From positions 1-5,268 of the forward strand of contig CACYBT010000036.1 of the NCBI GenBank assembly GCA_902772715.1: a stretch of 5,268 bases of DNA. The letters run 5' to 3'. A program made the translations under genes and the position numbers. The notes under the pieces were generated by a model. It was not told the origin of the DNA, searched no databases, and saw nothing but the letters and a program-made list of their open reading frames with translations. Below are positions 1 through 5,268 of this stretch, piece by piece; positions within the stretch are counted from its first letter, which is position 1, and each line of letters starts with the position of its first letter. The stretch is from an uncultured Succinivibrio sp. Lineage in GTDB: Bacteria > Pseudomonadota > Gammaproteobacteria > Enterobacterales > Succinivibrionaceae.

Positions 1-1
1 C

Positions 2-85
2 GACGGACAAATTAAAAACCTGCTGTCGCAGCAGGATGCTCGGCAATTTATTGCCGATGTAGTTCACGGTTTTACGCCTGCTTAA
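2..85 (+). CDS. C-terminal end of an unrecognised plus-strand protein (partial)
   Basis: A frame is open from the left edge to a TAA at 83-85. It gives 27 residues that begin DGQIKNLLSQQ and end RQFIADVVHGFTPA. The composition (amphipathic, helix-like, Gln/Asp/Arg-rich with a short polar tail) and varied codon use fit the end of a normal soluble protein. I do not recognise the family, and 27 residues are too few to name one. The gene runs towards the SNF2 gene, so the two are convergent and do not share an operon. The complementary strand is also open here from a GTG near 67 out to the left edge, so the strand choice rests on the more protein-like plus reading and is not certain. Confidence 0.4.
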   Translation, partial: DGQIKNLLSQQDARQFIADVVHGFTPA

Positions 86-231
86 TAACTTTATCAAAAG
101 GCGCAGCAAACTCCCGTCTTTTAGAGTGTGGATATAAGGGGCAAAGTTAATCAGGTACTGCCGTGCTATTTTTGCAACTCATCATCTTTATAAAAACTAC
201 TAGGACAGGATTTGCATGGCTTAAAGTGAGT

Positions 232-273
232 TTAGTCTTGAACTTGAGCCCCTGTAGTCTCTAAAAAGACTAA
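232..273. repeat. Pair of mutually exclusive small hairpins
   Basis: TTAGTCTT at 232-239 is the exact reverse complement of AAGACTAA at 266-273, an 8-bp stem enclosing 26 bases. A second TAGTCT at 255-260 is also complementary to AGACTA at 267-272 and makes a 6-bp hairpin with the 6-base loop CTAAAA. Both left arms compete for the same right arm, so only one structure can form at a time. The arms are AT-rich and short, and the arrangement may be chance. No flanking gene order suggests an attenuator here, because this is a convergent region. Confidence 0.3.
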
Positions 274-302
274 GACCTACTGCACCTCATAATAGATAAG
301 AG

Positions 303-329
303 GCTTTAACCCTCAGAAGAGGGCTAAGC
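303..329. terminator. Bulged hairpin downstream of the SNF2 gene, possible weak terminator
   Basis: CCCTC at 310-314 pairs with GAGGG at 319-323 across an AGAA loop. An outer stem, GCTT at 303-306 with AAGC at 326-329, extends it through a small internal loop. It lies about 75 bases past the stop of the minus-strand SNF2 gene and about 220 bases past the stop of the plus-strand gene, so it could end either transcript. Neither side has a proper U-run, so intrinsic termination would be weak. It could instead stabilise a 3' end after Rho-dependent termination. Confidence 0.25.
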
Positions 330-404
330 AATTAGATCTGCAGCAGGAATACTCTTGCTTTTAAGAGGAGAATGTCAAACTACGGGGCGTTAACAGTCTA
401 TTAA

Positions 405-3400
405 TTAGGCATTAAAAAGTTCCATCAGATCGTCTTCGGTCATATGGGTGACACTCTTTTGTGTGCCATCAAGAAAATCTGCTGCAAGTTCGCGTTTTTC
501 CGCATGCAGACTCAGAATTTTCTCTTCGACAGTATGTTCTGAAACCAGACGATAAATGGTTACAGGACGTTTTTGACCTAAACGATGGGCACGGTCGGAG
601 GCCTGATCTTCAACTGCCGGATTCCACCAAGGATCAAGGTGAATAACATAGTCTGCAGCGGTCAGATTGATGCCGGTACCGCCAGCCTTAAGCGAAAGTA
701 GAAAAACCTCTCCTTCACCGCCCTGAAACTCGGAGATGCTTTTGGCTCGTTCCTTCTCAGGGGTGCTTCCATCAAGATATTTATAGGTAATATGCTCTTC
801 ATCAAGTGCTTTTTTTACAAGAGCAAGAAAACTCGTAAACTGACTGAAGGCCAGTACACGGTGTCCGGCTTCACTCAAGTCTTTTACAATCTCAATGAAT
901 TTGTCAATTTTTGAACTTCTTTCCTCAAGCATAATCATATCCTTATCGGCTAGCTGTGGATGACAGCAGGCTCTCCTAAGGCGAGTAAGGCCGGCGAGGA
1001 TCATGAATTTCTTATTCTTTGGCTCGGTGGTGTTAAGTTCATCTAGTAGAGATTTTCTTAAATTATCGTAGAAGACTTTTTCCTTATCATTCATTTCCAC
1101 GATGATATTCTGTTCGGTGCGTGATGGCAGCTCCTCAAGTACCGCACTTTTAAGTCGGCGCAGTAAAAATGGTCTGACAAGTCGTTTGAGTGATTTGCTG
1201 TCAGCGGAACCTGGACTTACGTCTTTGAATCTTTCATGGAAGGTGTTCCATGAACCTAGAAGTCCAGGATTGATATTGTCAAACAGGCTCCAGAGTTCCT
1301 CAATGCGGTTTTCAATCGGAGTACCAGTTAGCGCCAGTTTAAAGTCAGCCTCAATTTTTCTTCCGGCACGGGCTCTTTTGGTTTCATTGTTCTTTAGAGC
1401 CTGGGCTTCATCAAAGACCACCATTGACCATTTAATGGAAGTGAGAATTGACTCCACATTGGCCAATAGTCCGTATCCGACAATGAGAATATCGTTTTTG
1501 CCCAGAGATTTGATAAGTTCCTCGCGGTTTTTCTGCTCAAACTGATACAGATTGAGAGAAGGAGCAAATTTAGTCAGTTCATTTATCCAATTGCCACTGA
1601 CTGAGGTTGGTGCGAGAATGAGACATGGTCCCTTTTGGGCCTGGTTCAGAAGTACGGCGATGGCCTGCACTGTTTTGCCAAGACCCATGTCATCAGCAAG
1701 ACAGGCGCCTACGCCCCAGATTGCAAGACGCTGCATCCAGATGTATCCTTCCTCCTGATAGTCACGTAACTGGGCCTGCAGGGTAGATGGAAGCTTAGGA
1801 TTGGTAGCAAAGGCTTTTTTCATACGGCTTACTGAGGCTTCCCACTTTGGATCGGACTCAACATCAAGATCTTCTAATGTTTCTGATAGGGCCCCGGCTG
1901 CCAAAGAGTTGACAACCAGATCTTTCTTCTCAACGTTGACCGTCTGCTTTAAGGTGGCAAGTTTTTTCCTCAGTTTATCGGTGAGGGCTATGTACTCACC
2001 GTTACCAATCGACACAAATCGGCTTCCCTTCATGGATTCAAGCAAAAGCTGTATAGACACATAACGGTCTTTGTCAATATCCAGCTCTCCTTCGACATTA
2101 AACCATTCACCGGCTTTTTTGGATTTGACAATCTTAAGGTGTACGGATTTGAAGTCAACCGGTTTGGAGACCCTGATAAAGTTGTCGCGAGCCCATTCGA
2201 GAATATGCTCAGTGCCGCTCTGCTCAATTTCTTCAAGCATGGTTAGTAGCGATTCTATATTATCAAGGGATAGATAGCCTTCTTCGTAGTTGTCAGAGAG
2301 AGTAGGACATTTACTAAGGAGAGTGTTAAGGTTTTGCTCTTCTTTTTCAAAATCACGCTCGCAGGATAGAGTTACCATCAGTTTGGAGGAGGTGTCTTGA
2401 ACGTTTGCTCCTTTTTTGGTGGTTTTTTTGTTAATATTTTGAATGGATTCTGGTACGCTGATGATAGGTTTCTGCGGACCCATGGCAACAGGATATAATG
2501 GCGTGTGCTGTTTCATAAAAGGTTTGACACCGACAAATCCGGTGAAAAAACCGTCTTTCTGTTCCATCTGCAGCACAATGCGACTATCGGCTTCGACCGT
2601 TTTACTTCCGAAATCGTAATTTACGCTTAAAACAGAGGTATTGCCATTGATGAGCGGCAAAATTCTATTTAATTCTTTTTTAGGGAATTTTAATCCGTTG
2701 CCTATGACTTTGTAGGCATCAACTTCCTTAGTCCCTATGTGATACCATTTGACAATATCATTTTCTTCTAGTCTGAAGTAATCATGGGAGCCATGGTAGT
2801 AATAATTGTCGCACCGTTCAATAAAATCATTTATATCCGCATCAAGAGTTAACTCATAGATGTCTTTTGACTCGGTAATATTGCATTTTAAGGCACTTTT
2901 TTGCAGGCTCACTTTTCTGATTATCTTGTCATTGTTGTCTTTGTCATTTTCAATGAAAAGGTTACCTGCATCACCTGTCAGCGTTTCTGCCACATCCTCA
3001 AGCGGTACAGATGTAGCGCTTAATCTTTTAATGCTGTAGTAGCTGTTCTTGTTTCTTATCACATCTTCTGCATCTATGGCCTTAAGGCGGTTTATTATCT
3101 TTTTGTCATTATCGTTTAGAAAATCAAAATCAGCAGTGTTTTTTACTAATTGCAATAAAGATATATGTTTGCCATATGTCAGATCTCCACTCTTTGAAAT
3201 TTTCTGTTCGTTGGCTCTGATTTCGGTTAGATCATAATTGATAATCCAGGCGACTTTTTTAGTATCCTTAGGTACTTGAGGCAGGTTATAGTTTTCATCC
3301 TTTTTGATATCAAAAATTTCGCTTAGGGTGTCAATTTTTTTCTGCCATTGCGGAAGATCTTCTACCATAGTGCTGAGATCTGCAAATCTATGGGTACATG

Positions 3401-4787
3401 GATAAGGTTCCTTACCATATGATTTGAGAAGAGGGTGGTGCAAAATCAGATCTGCACAAATATCCTGCATGAGAGTGAGGTTTTGAAACTTGTTATATAG
3501 ACTATACAGAGTTGTGAGATCGCTTTTTTCTGCCTGGTTTAGTCTTATTTTAAGAGCACACCACAACATTTCATCAAAGTAATTGCCAAAGGCGCGGTTG
3601 TTATCTGTATTTTTAAACCATTCAAGGGCTGTATCAAAATCATTTACGGCAAGTCTGCAAAAACCCCTTACAGCGGTGATACCTTGAAAGCCTCCTCCAA
3701 ATGGCATGGTAACTGATAGAGGCAATTCTCTTTCATAGTCTGTTAGAGAAAAATTTTCAAGGAGAAGTTTTCTGTCACTTATAGTTCCCTGCTTGATAAT
3801 TCCAAGAAACATTATAGACTCTAGTACACGCGCACCGATATCGTATCGTTTGGCAATATTATTTCCTTTGTTGAAGTTCTTGTGGATCTGCTCGATTTGA
3901 GTGTCAAGATTATCATCCATTCCGTATAAAAACGAAAGAGCAGTTTTTATGGCGAGGTTAAATTGTTTTACGTTTTTTTTGGAAGTTAATTTTTCCTTTT
4001 TAATATAGAGAATTGCGGCATTTTCATCACCATTTAAGGCCTTGTAGATAAGTGGTCCGTTGAAGCCTGCAAAAGGGGTTATGTCAAAATCTACCTTTTT
4101 CATCTCATTGAAGATAAAGTCATTGACATAGCCATAGGCTAGGAACTGATGCACTGCAAGATTAAACAGCATATTTTTAATTCTATTATCTAAAGAATCA
4201 AACCAGATGCTATCAGGATTTATAAGGTAGTAGACGCTAAGCGCTGCTTTTTGTGCAGCAAAGAGCAGCGTTTCACGATTGTTGTGATTTTCATAGATTT
4301 CTTCAATTGTAAAAAGAAAGTCTTCATCATTATTGAGAATGGCATACTTATATAGCATAGCATATGTAATGGAAGTGCATCTATTATCACTTGCAATGAA
4401 AAGATTATCGCGTATGGCATTTTCAAAATCTATATCACCTATAAGTGAACTTATCAGTTCTAAGACAAGTATTCTGCATTCGTTGCTATCATAGCTAAAA
4501 TCAGGTATCACATAATTTTCTTTTAACTCTTTTGCTACCACACTGGCATTATCATAACCACTTGGGTAATAGTAATAAGGATGTCTAGGCAGATTTATGC
4601 CTTTTATTGAGGCATAACTACTAAGTAAGTAATAAACACTGGATTCACTGTTCGTTATACCCGCTGTAAAGGCTAGAATTTTTATGTAAGCCTGTTGTGC
4701 TGGCGTGAATTTAACATAACCTTCTGTCATGAAATTAGAATAGGAAAGAGTAATTTTATTTTTACCATAACTTAATTTTCTGGACAT
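405..4787 (-). CDS. SNF2-family ATPase/helicase-like protein with a large uncharacterised N-terminal region
   Basis: This 1460-residue protein is expected to be a cytoplasmic, double-stranded-DNA-dependent ATPase of the Swi2/Snf2 group. Such proteins translocate on DNA and remodel bound protein or nucleic acid, usually without strand separation.

Visible motifs in order: Q-like LRDYQ (1007-1011); Walker A DDMGLGKT (1032-1039, Lys1038); Ia APTSVSGNW (1059-1067); Walker B DEAQ (1126-1129), the variant common in bacterial SNF2 proteins where RapA has DEAH; III LTGTPIENR (1153-1161); IV VLAFSQF (1311-1317); V around SLKAGGTGINL (1365-1375) with DPWWNP (1385-1390); VI DQASDRAHRLGQ (1394-1405) with arginine-finger candidates Arg1399 and Arg1402. 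The end, TEDDLMELFNA, is typical of the family, so the C-terminus is complete.

Residues about 805-947, with GEWFNVEGELDID (893-905) and RFVSIGNGEYIAL (923-935), match the pattern I know from the bacterial SNF2-associated domain. Residues 1-500 look alpha-helical, possibly TPR-like (for example DTALEWF near 385), and 560-770 look beta-rich. A Lys/Thr/Ser-rich linker lies at about 777-803. No signal peptide, membrane segment or SWIM CxC zinc motif is seen. Common bacterial SNF2 proteins are roughly 900-1100 residues, so this one is long.

The ATG at 4787 is chosen because an in-frame TAA (4809-4811) lies just upstream with no other ATG or GTG in frame between. The identity as an SNF2 ATPase is near certain; the biological role is unknown. 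Confidence 0.96.
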   Translation of the reverse strand: MSRKLSYGKNKITLSYSNFMTEGYVKFTPAQQAYIKILAFTAGITNSESSVYYLLSSYASIKGINLPRHPYYYYPSGYDNASVVAKELKENYVIPDFSYDSNECRILVLELISSLIGDIDFENAIRDNLFIASDNRCTSITYAMLYKYAILNNDEDFLFTIEEIYENHNNRETLLFAAQKAALSVYYLINPDSIWFDSLDNRIKNMLFNLAVHQFLAYGYVNDFIFNEMKKVDFDITPFAGFNGPLIYKALNGDENAAILYIKKEKLTSKKNVKQFNLAIKTALSFLYGMDDNLDTQIEQIHKNFNKGNNIAKRYDIGARVLESIMFLGIIKQGTISDRKLLLENFSLTDYERELPLSVTMPFGGGFQGITAVRGFCRLAVNDFDTALEWFKNTDNNRAFGNYFDEMLWCALKIRLNQAEKSDLTTLYSLYNKFQNLTLMQDICADLILHHPLLKSYGKEPYPCTHRFADLSTMVEDLPQWQKKIDTLSEIFDIKKDENYNLPQVPKDTKKVAWIINYDLTEIRANEQKISKSGDLTYGKHISLLQLVKNTADFDFLNDNDKKIINRLKAIDAEDVIRNKNSYYSIKRLSATSVPLEDVAETLTGDAGNLFIENDKDNNDKIIRKVSLQKSALKCNITESKDIYELTLDADINDFIERCDNYYYHGSHDYFRLEENDIVKWYHIGTKEVDAYKVIGNGLKFPKKELNRILPLINGNTSVLSVNYDFGSKTVEADSRIVLQMEQKDGFFTGFVGVKPFMKQHTPLYPVAMGPQKPIISVPESIQNINKKTTKKGANVQDTSSKLMVTLSCERDFEKEEQNLNTLLSKCPTLSDNYEEGYLSLDNIESLLTMLEEIEQSGTEHILEWARDNFIRVSKPVDFKSVHLKIVKSKKAGEWFNVEGELDIDKDRYVSIQLLLESMKGSRFVSIGNGEYIALTDKLRKKLATLKQTVNVEKKDLVVNSLAAGALSETLEDLDVESDPKWEASVSRMKKAFATNPKLPSTLQAQLRDYQEEGYIWMQRLAIWGVGACLADDMGLGKTVQAIAVLLNQAQKGPCLILAPTSVSGNWINELTKFAPSLNLYQFEQKNREELIKSLGKNDILIVGYGLLANVESILTSIKWSMVVFDEAQALKNNETKRARAGRKIEADFKLALTGTPIENRIEELWSLFDNINPGLLGSWNTFHERFKDVSPGSADSKSLKRLVRPFLLRRLKSAVLEELPSRTEQNIIVEMNDKEKVFYDNLRKSLLDELNTTEPKNKKFMILAGLTRLRRACCHPQLADKDMIMLEERSSKIDKFIEIVKDLSEAGHRVLAFSQFTSFLALVKKALDEEHITYKYLDGSTPEKERAKSISEFQGGEGEVFLLSLKAGGTGINLTAADYVIHLDPWWNPAVEDQASDRAHRLGQKRPVTIYRLVSEHTVEEKILSLHAEKRELAADFLDGTQKSVTHMTEDDLMELFNA

Positions 4788-4795
4788 TGTTCTTA

Positions 4796-4801
4796 TTCCA
4801 C
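4796..4801 (-). promoter_or_regulatory. Weak ribosome binding site of the SNF2 gene
   Basis: Read on the minus strand the sequence is GTGGAA, centred about 10 bases ahead of the ATG at 4787. It is only a partial Shine-Dalgarno match. It supports the chosen start mainly because the next in-frame ATG (Met20) has no purine-rich element in front of it. Confidence 0.35.
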
Positions 4802-4885
4802 TAATATATTATGCTGCAGTTCGGTACTTATGAAGAATGCTGTATTCTGAACCAAAGAGAAAAGTTAATCTTGAAAGTTGATTTT

Positions 4886-4914
4886 ATCATATAAGCAAAA
4901 AAAAATTTAGAAAA
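4886..4914 (-). promoter_or_regulatory. Candidate proximal promoter of the SNF2 gene
   Basis: On the minus strand a -10 element TATGAT (4886-4891, 5 of 6 to consensus) follows a 17-base spacer and a poor -35 TTTTCT (4909-4914, 3 of 6). The spacer contains a run of nine T. Transcription would start near 4879 and give a leader of about 90 bases. The promoter lies between the 34-bp palindrome and the gene, so it would escape any termination there. The -35 is weak, so the call depends on the -10 and the position. Confidence 0.3.
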
Positions 4915-4930
4915 CTTTCATGGATGATTA

Positions 4931-4964
4931 TCAAATTAAAAGGGAAATTTCCCTTTTAATTTGA
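4931..4964. terminator. Perfect 34-bp palindrome, possible bidirectional terminator or attenuator
   Basis: The half-site TCAAATTAAAAGGGAAA (4931-4947) is followed at once by its exact reverse complement (4948-4964), with no mismatch over 17 base pairs. As RNA it would fold into a stem with a short AAUU loop. Its GGG/CCC core is preceded by A-rich and followed by U-rich sequence on both strands, the form of a bidirectional intrinsic terminator. No complete gene ends immediately beside it in this window. For the minus strand it therefore sits in the leader of the SNF2 gene, about 145 bases before the start codon, where it could act as an attenuator. A dimeric-protein operator or a remnant mobile-element end are alternatives. 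The palindrome is certain; its function is inferred. Confidence 0.55.
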
Positions 4965-4981
4965 AGAAGATGTGTTAAAAT

Positions 4982-5047
4982 CTACATGTCAACTACACGG
5001 TTGATGGGGGTCGAGGGTGGTCCGTCAAAACTTAGCCTCGGCTCCAT
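4982..5047 (-). other. Short open frame in a GC-rich island: leader peptide or degraded gene end
   Basis: Read on the minus strand, ATG at 5047 opens 21 codons beginning MEPRLSFDGPP and ending NRVVDM, stopped by TAG at 4982-4984. An in-frame TAG lies three codons ahead of the ATG, and there is no good ribosome binding site, so it is not a convincing gene. The peptide is rich in Pro and Arg, and the island is far richer in GC than its surroundings. This could be the leftover C-terminal end of a lost gene, perhaps a transposase, but I cannot identify one. A plus-strand frame over the same bases (4986-5057, 23 codons) is an equally weak alternative. Confidence 0.2.
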
Positions 5048-5075
5048 AAAAAACTAAAACCTAAAAATCCTTATC

Positions 5076-5104
5076 ATTATATCCATCCTTTACAATCAAG
5101 TTAA
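5076..5104 (-). promoter_or_regulatory. Candidate distal promoter reading towards the SNF2 gene
   Basis: On the minus strand a perfect -10 TATAAT (5076-5081) is separated by exactly 17 bases from a -35 TTAACT (5099-5104, 4 of 6 to TTGACA). This is the best sigma70-type promoter in the upstream region. Its transcript would start near 5069 and cross the GC-rich island and the 34-bp palindrome before reaching the SNF2 start, giving a leader of about 280 bases. Perfect -10 hexamers also arise by chance in AT-rich DNA; the correct spacing raises my confidence. Confidence 0.42.
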
Positions 5105-5145
5105 ACCCAACTAGATACAGTACTTTGATAAAAATTAGGGTCTAA

Positions 5146-5217
5146 ATGCTGTTAAGACCTGAATGCAAAGATATGCCTGTGGCGCTTTCTTGCTGCAAAA
5201 GACTCTGCTCACTCTAA
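5146..5217 (+). CDS. Possible Cys-rich micro-ORF (23 codons), doubtful
   Basis: An ATG at 5146 has AGGG (5137-5140) five bases ahead, a usable Shine-Dalgarno arrangement. The frame encodes 23 residues starting MLLRPEC and ending KRLCSL, with four cysteines (positions 7, 16, 17 and 21), stopped by TAA at 5215-5217. No convincing promoter is seen; TTTACA at 5089-5094 has only a poor -10 at 17 bases. It would lie in the leader of the presumed gene to the right. It matches no family I know, and a frame this short is easily produced by chance. Confidence 0.15.
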   Translation: MLLRPECKDMPVALSCCKRLCSL

Positions 5218-5243
5218 AACTGAGGTGCGGGGAAGACTCTGCT
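5199..5243 (+). repeat. 11-bp direct repeat AAGACTCTGCT, two copies
   Basis: AAGACTCTGCT occurs at 5199-5209 and again at 5233-5243, a 34-base period. The spacing is close to three helical turns, so two copies of a regulator could sit on the same face of the DNA just ahead of the presumed downstream gene. With only two copies and no partner site, function is speculative. Confidence 0.4.
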
Positions 5244-5253
5244 TTTAATAATC

Positions 5254-5268
5254 TATAGAGAGGAAAGA
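5254..5268 (+). promoter_or_regulatory. Likely ribosome binding site of a plus-strand gene beyond the right edge
   Basis: The last bases read TATAGAGAGGAAAGA, a purine-rich stretch whose GAGAGG core resembles a Shine-Dalgarno element. A start codon would be expected within a few bases past the window end. If so, that gene is divergent from the SNF2 gene and shares its upstream region. Confidence 0.35.

Larger units (their letters stand above)
86..404. other. Convergent intergenic region, no gene seen
   Basis: These 319 bases separate the ends of the plus-strand partial gene and the minus-strand SNF2 gene. I find no tRNA or rRNA signature and no open frame of useful length on either strand. 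There are three small inverted repeats: 232-273, 303-329 and a 5-bp one at 352-367 (CTCTT/AAGAG). None is followed by a clear T-run on either strand, so no convincing Rho-independent terminator for either neighbour can be placed. The length and secondary-structure content would allow a small RNA, but I see no promoter that would support one. Confidence 0.5.
4788..5268. other. Long AT-rich region upstream of the SNF2 gene
   Basis: These 481 bases hold no gene I can name. Most of it is about 25-28% GC in sampled 60-base lines, apart from an island near 4982-5045 that reaches 53%. It carries two candidate minus-strand promoters, a 34-bp palindrome, short open frames of 21-23 codons on both strands and an 11-bp direct repeat near the right end. 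It appears to be the shared upstream region between the SNF2 gene and a plus-strand gene starting just outside the window. Confidence 0.6.

Noticed and set aside
372..404. ATG at 372 preceded by AGGAG, encoding a 10-residue peptide (MSNYGALTVY)
   Set aside because: The AGGAG is only one base from the ATG, too close for normal initiation, and the frame ends almost at once.
461..3237. Plus-strand open frames of 60-150 codons inside the SNF2 gene
   Set aside because: They lie wholly antisense to a frame with an unbroken set of conserved motifs, their translations look like low-quality Ser/Leu-rich antisense products, and none has a convincing ribosome binding site.
405..4787. The SNF2 gene as part of an anti-phage system such as DISARM, Zorya or Dpd
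   Set aside because: Those systems are defined by partner genes (methyltransferase, DUF1998 helicase, ZorA/ZorB motor proteins and others). None is visible here, the flanks are intergenic, and the left neighbour is convergent. A stand-alone SNF2 protein alone does not support the claim.
405..4787. The gene as rapA (RNA-polymerase-associated SNF2 protein)
   Set aside because: RapA is about 970 residues with a DEAH box and N-terminal Tudor-like domains. This protein has 1460 residues, a DEAQ box and a different N-terminal region.
5089..5117. Plus-strand promoter TTTACA-17-TAGATA
   Set aside because: The -10 matches consensus at only three of six positions, which is common by chance in AT-rich sequence.
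4788..5268. A CRISPR array, tRNA gene or intact insertion sequence in the upstream region
   Set aside because: There are no regularly repeated units beyond two 11-bp copies, no cloverleaf pattern, and no transposase reading frame or matched terminal inverted repeats with target duplication.

Overview
The window holds one complete gene, a minus-strand reading frame of 1460 codons that fills 405-4787 (83% of the sequence). It encodes a bacterial SNF2-family (Swi2/Snf2, helicase superfamily 2) ATPase. The C-terminal 460 residues carry a full, intact set of SNF2 motifs. Before them lies a recognisable bacterial 'SNF2-associated' segment, and before that about 800 residues of helical and then beta-rich sequence that I cannot assign to any family.

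Layout: 1-85 is the last 27 codons of an unrecognised plus-strand gene that starts outside the window. 86-404 is a convergent intergenic region with several small inverted repeats, including a pair of mutually exclusive hairpins at 232-273 and a bulged hairpin at 303-329, but no clear gene. 405-4787 is the SNF2 gene. 4788-5268 is a long, AT-rich upstream region. It holds two candidate minus-strand promoters that could serve the SNF2 gene (5076-5104 and 4886-4914). Between them are a perfect 34-bp palindrome resembling an intrinsic terminator (4931-4964) and a short GC-rich island with small open frames on both strands (4982-5057). The last bases (5254-5268) look like a plus-strand ribosome binding site, so a divergent plus-strand gene may begin just past the right edge.

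Organism: a bacterium with moderately low GC. In sampled 60-base lines the coding DNA ranges from 25% to 58% GC, and the right-hand intergenic DNA is mostly 25-28%. Nothing here fixes the taxon. A host-associated low-GC Gram-negative is my guess and no more.

The only interaction the sequence suggests is regulatory: transcription from the distal promoter would have to cross the palindrome to reach the SNF2 gene, whereas the proximal promoter lies inside that barrier. No partner genes of a known SNF2-containing defence system (DISARM, Zorya, Dpd) are visible, so a defence role is not supported by this window alone.
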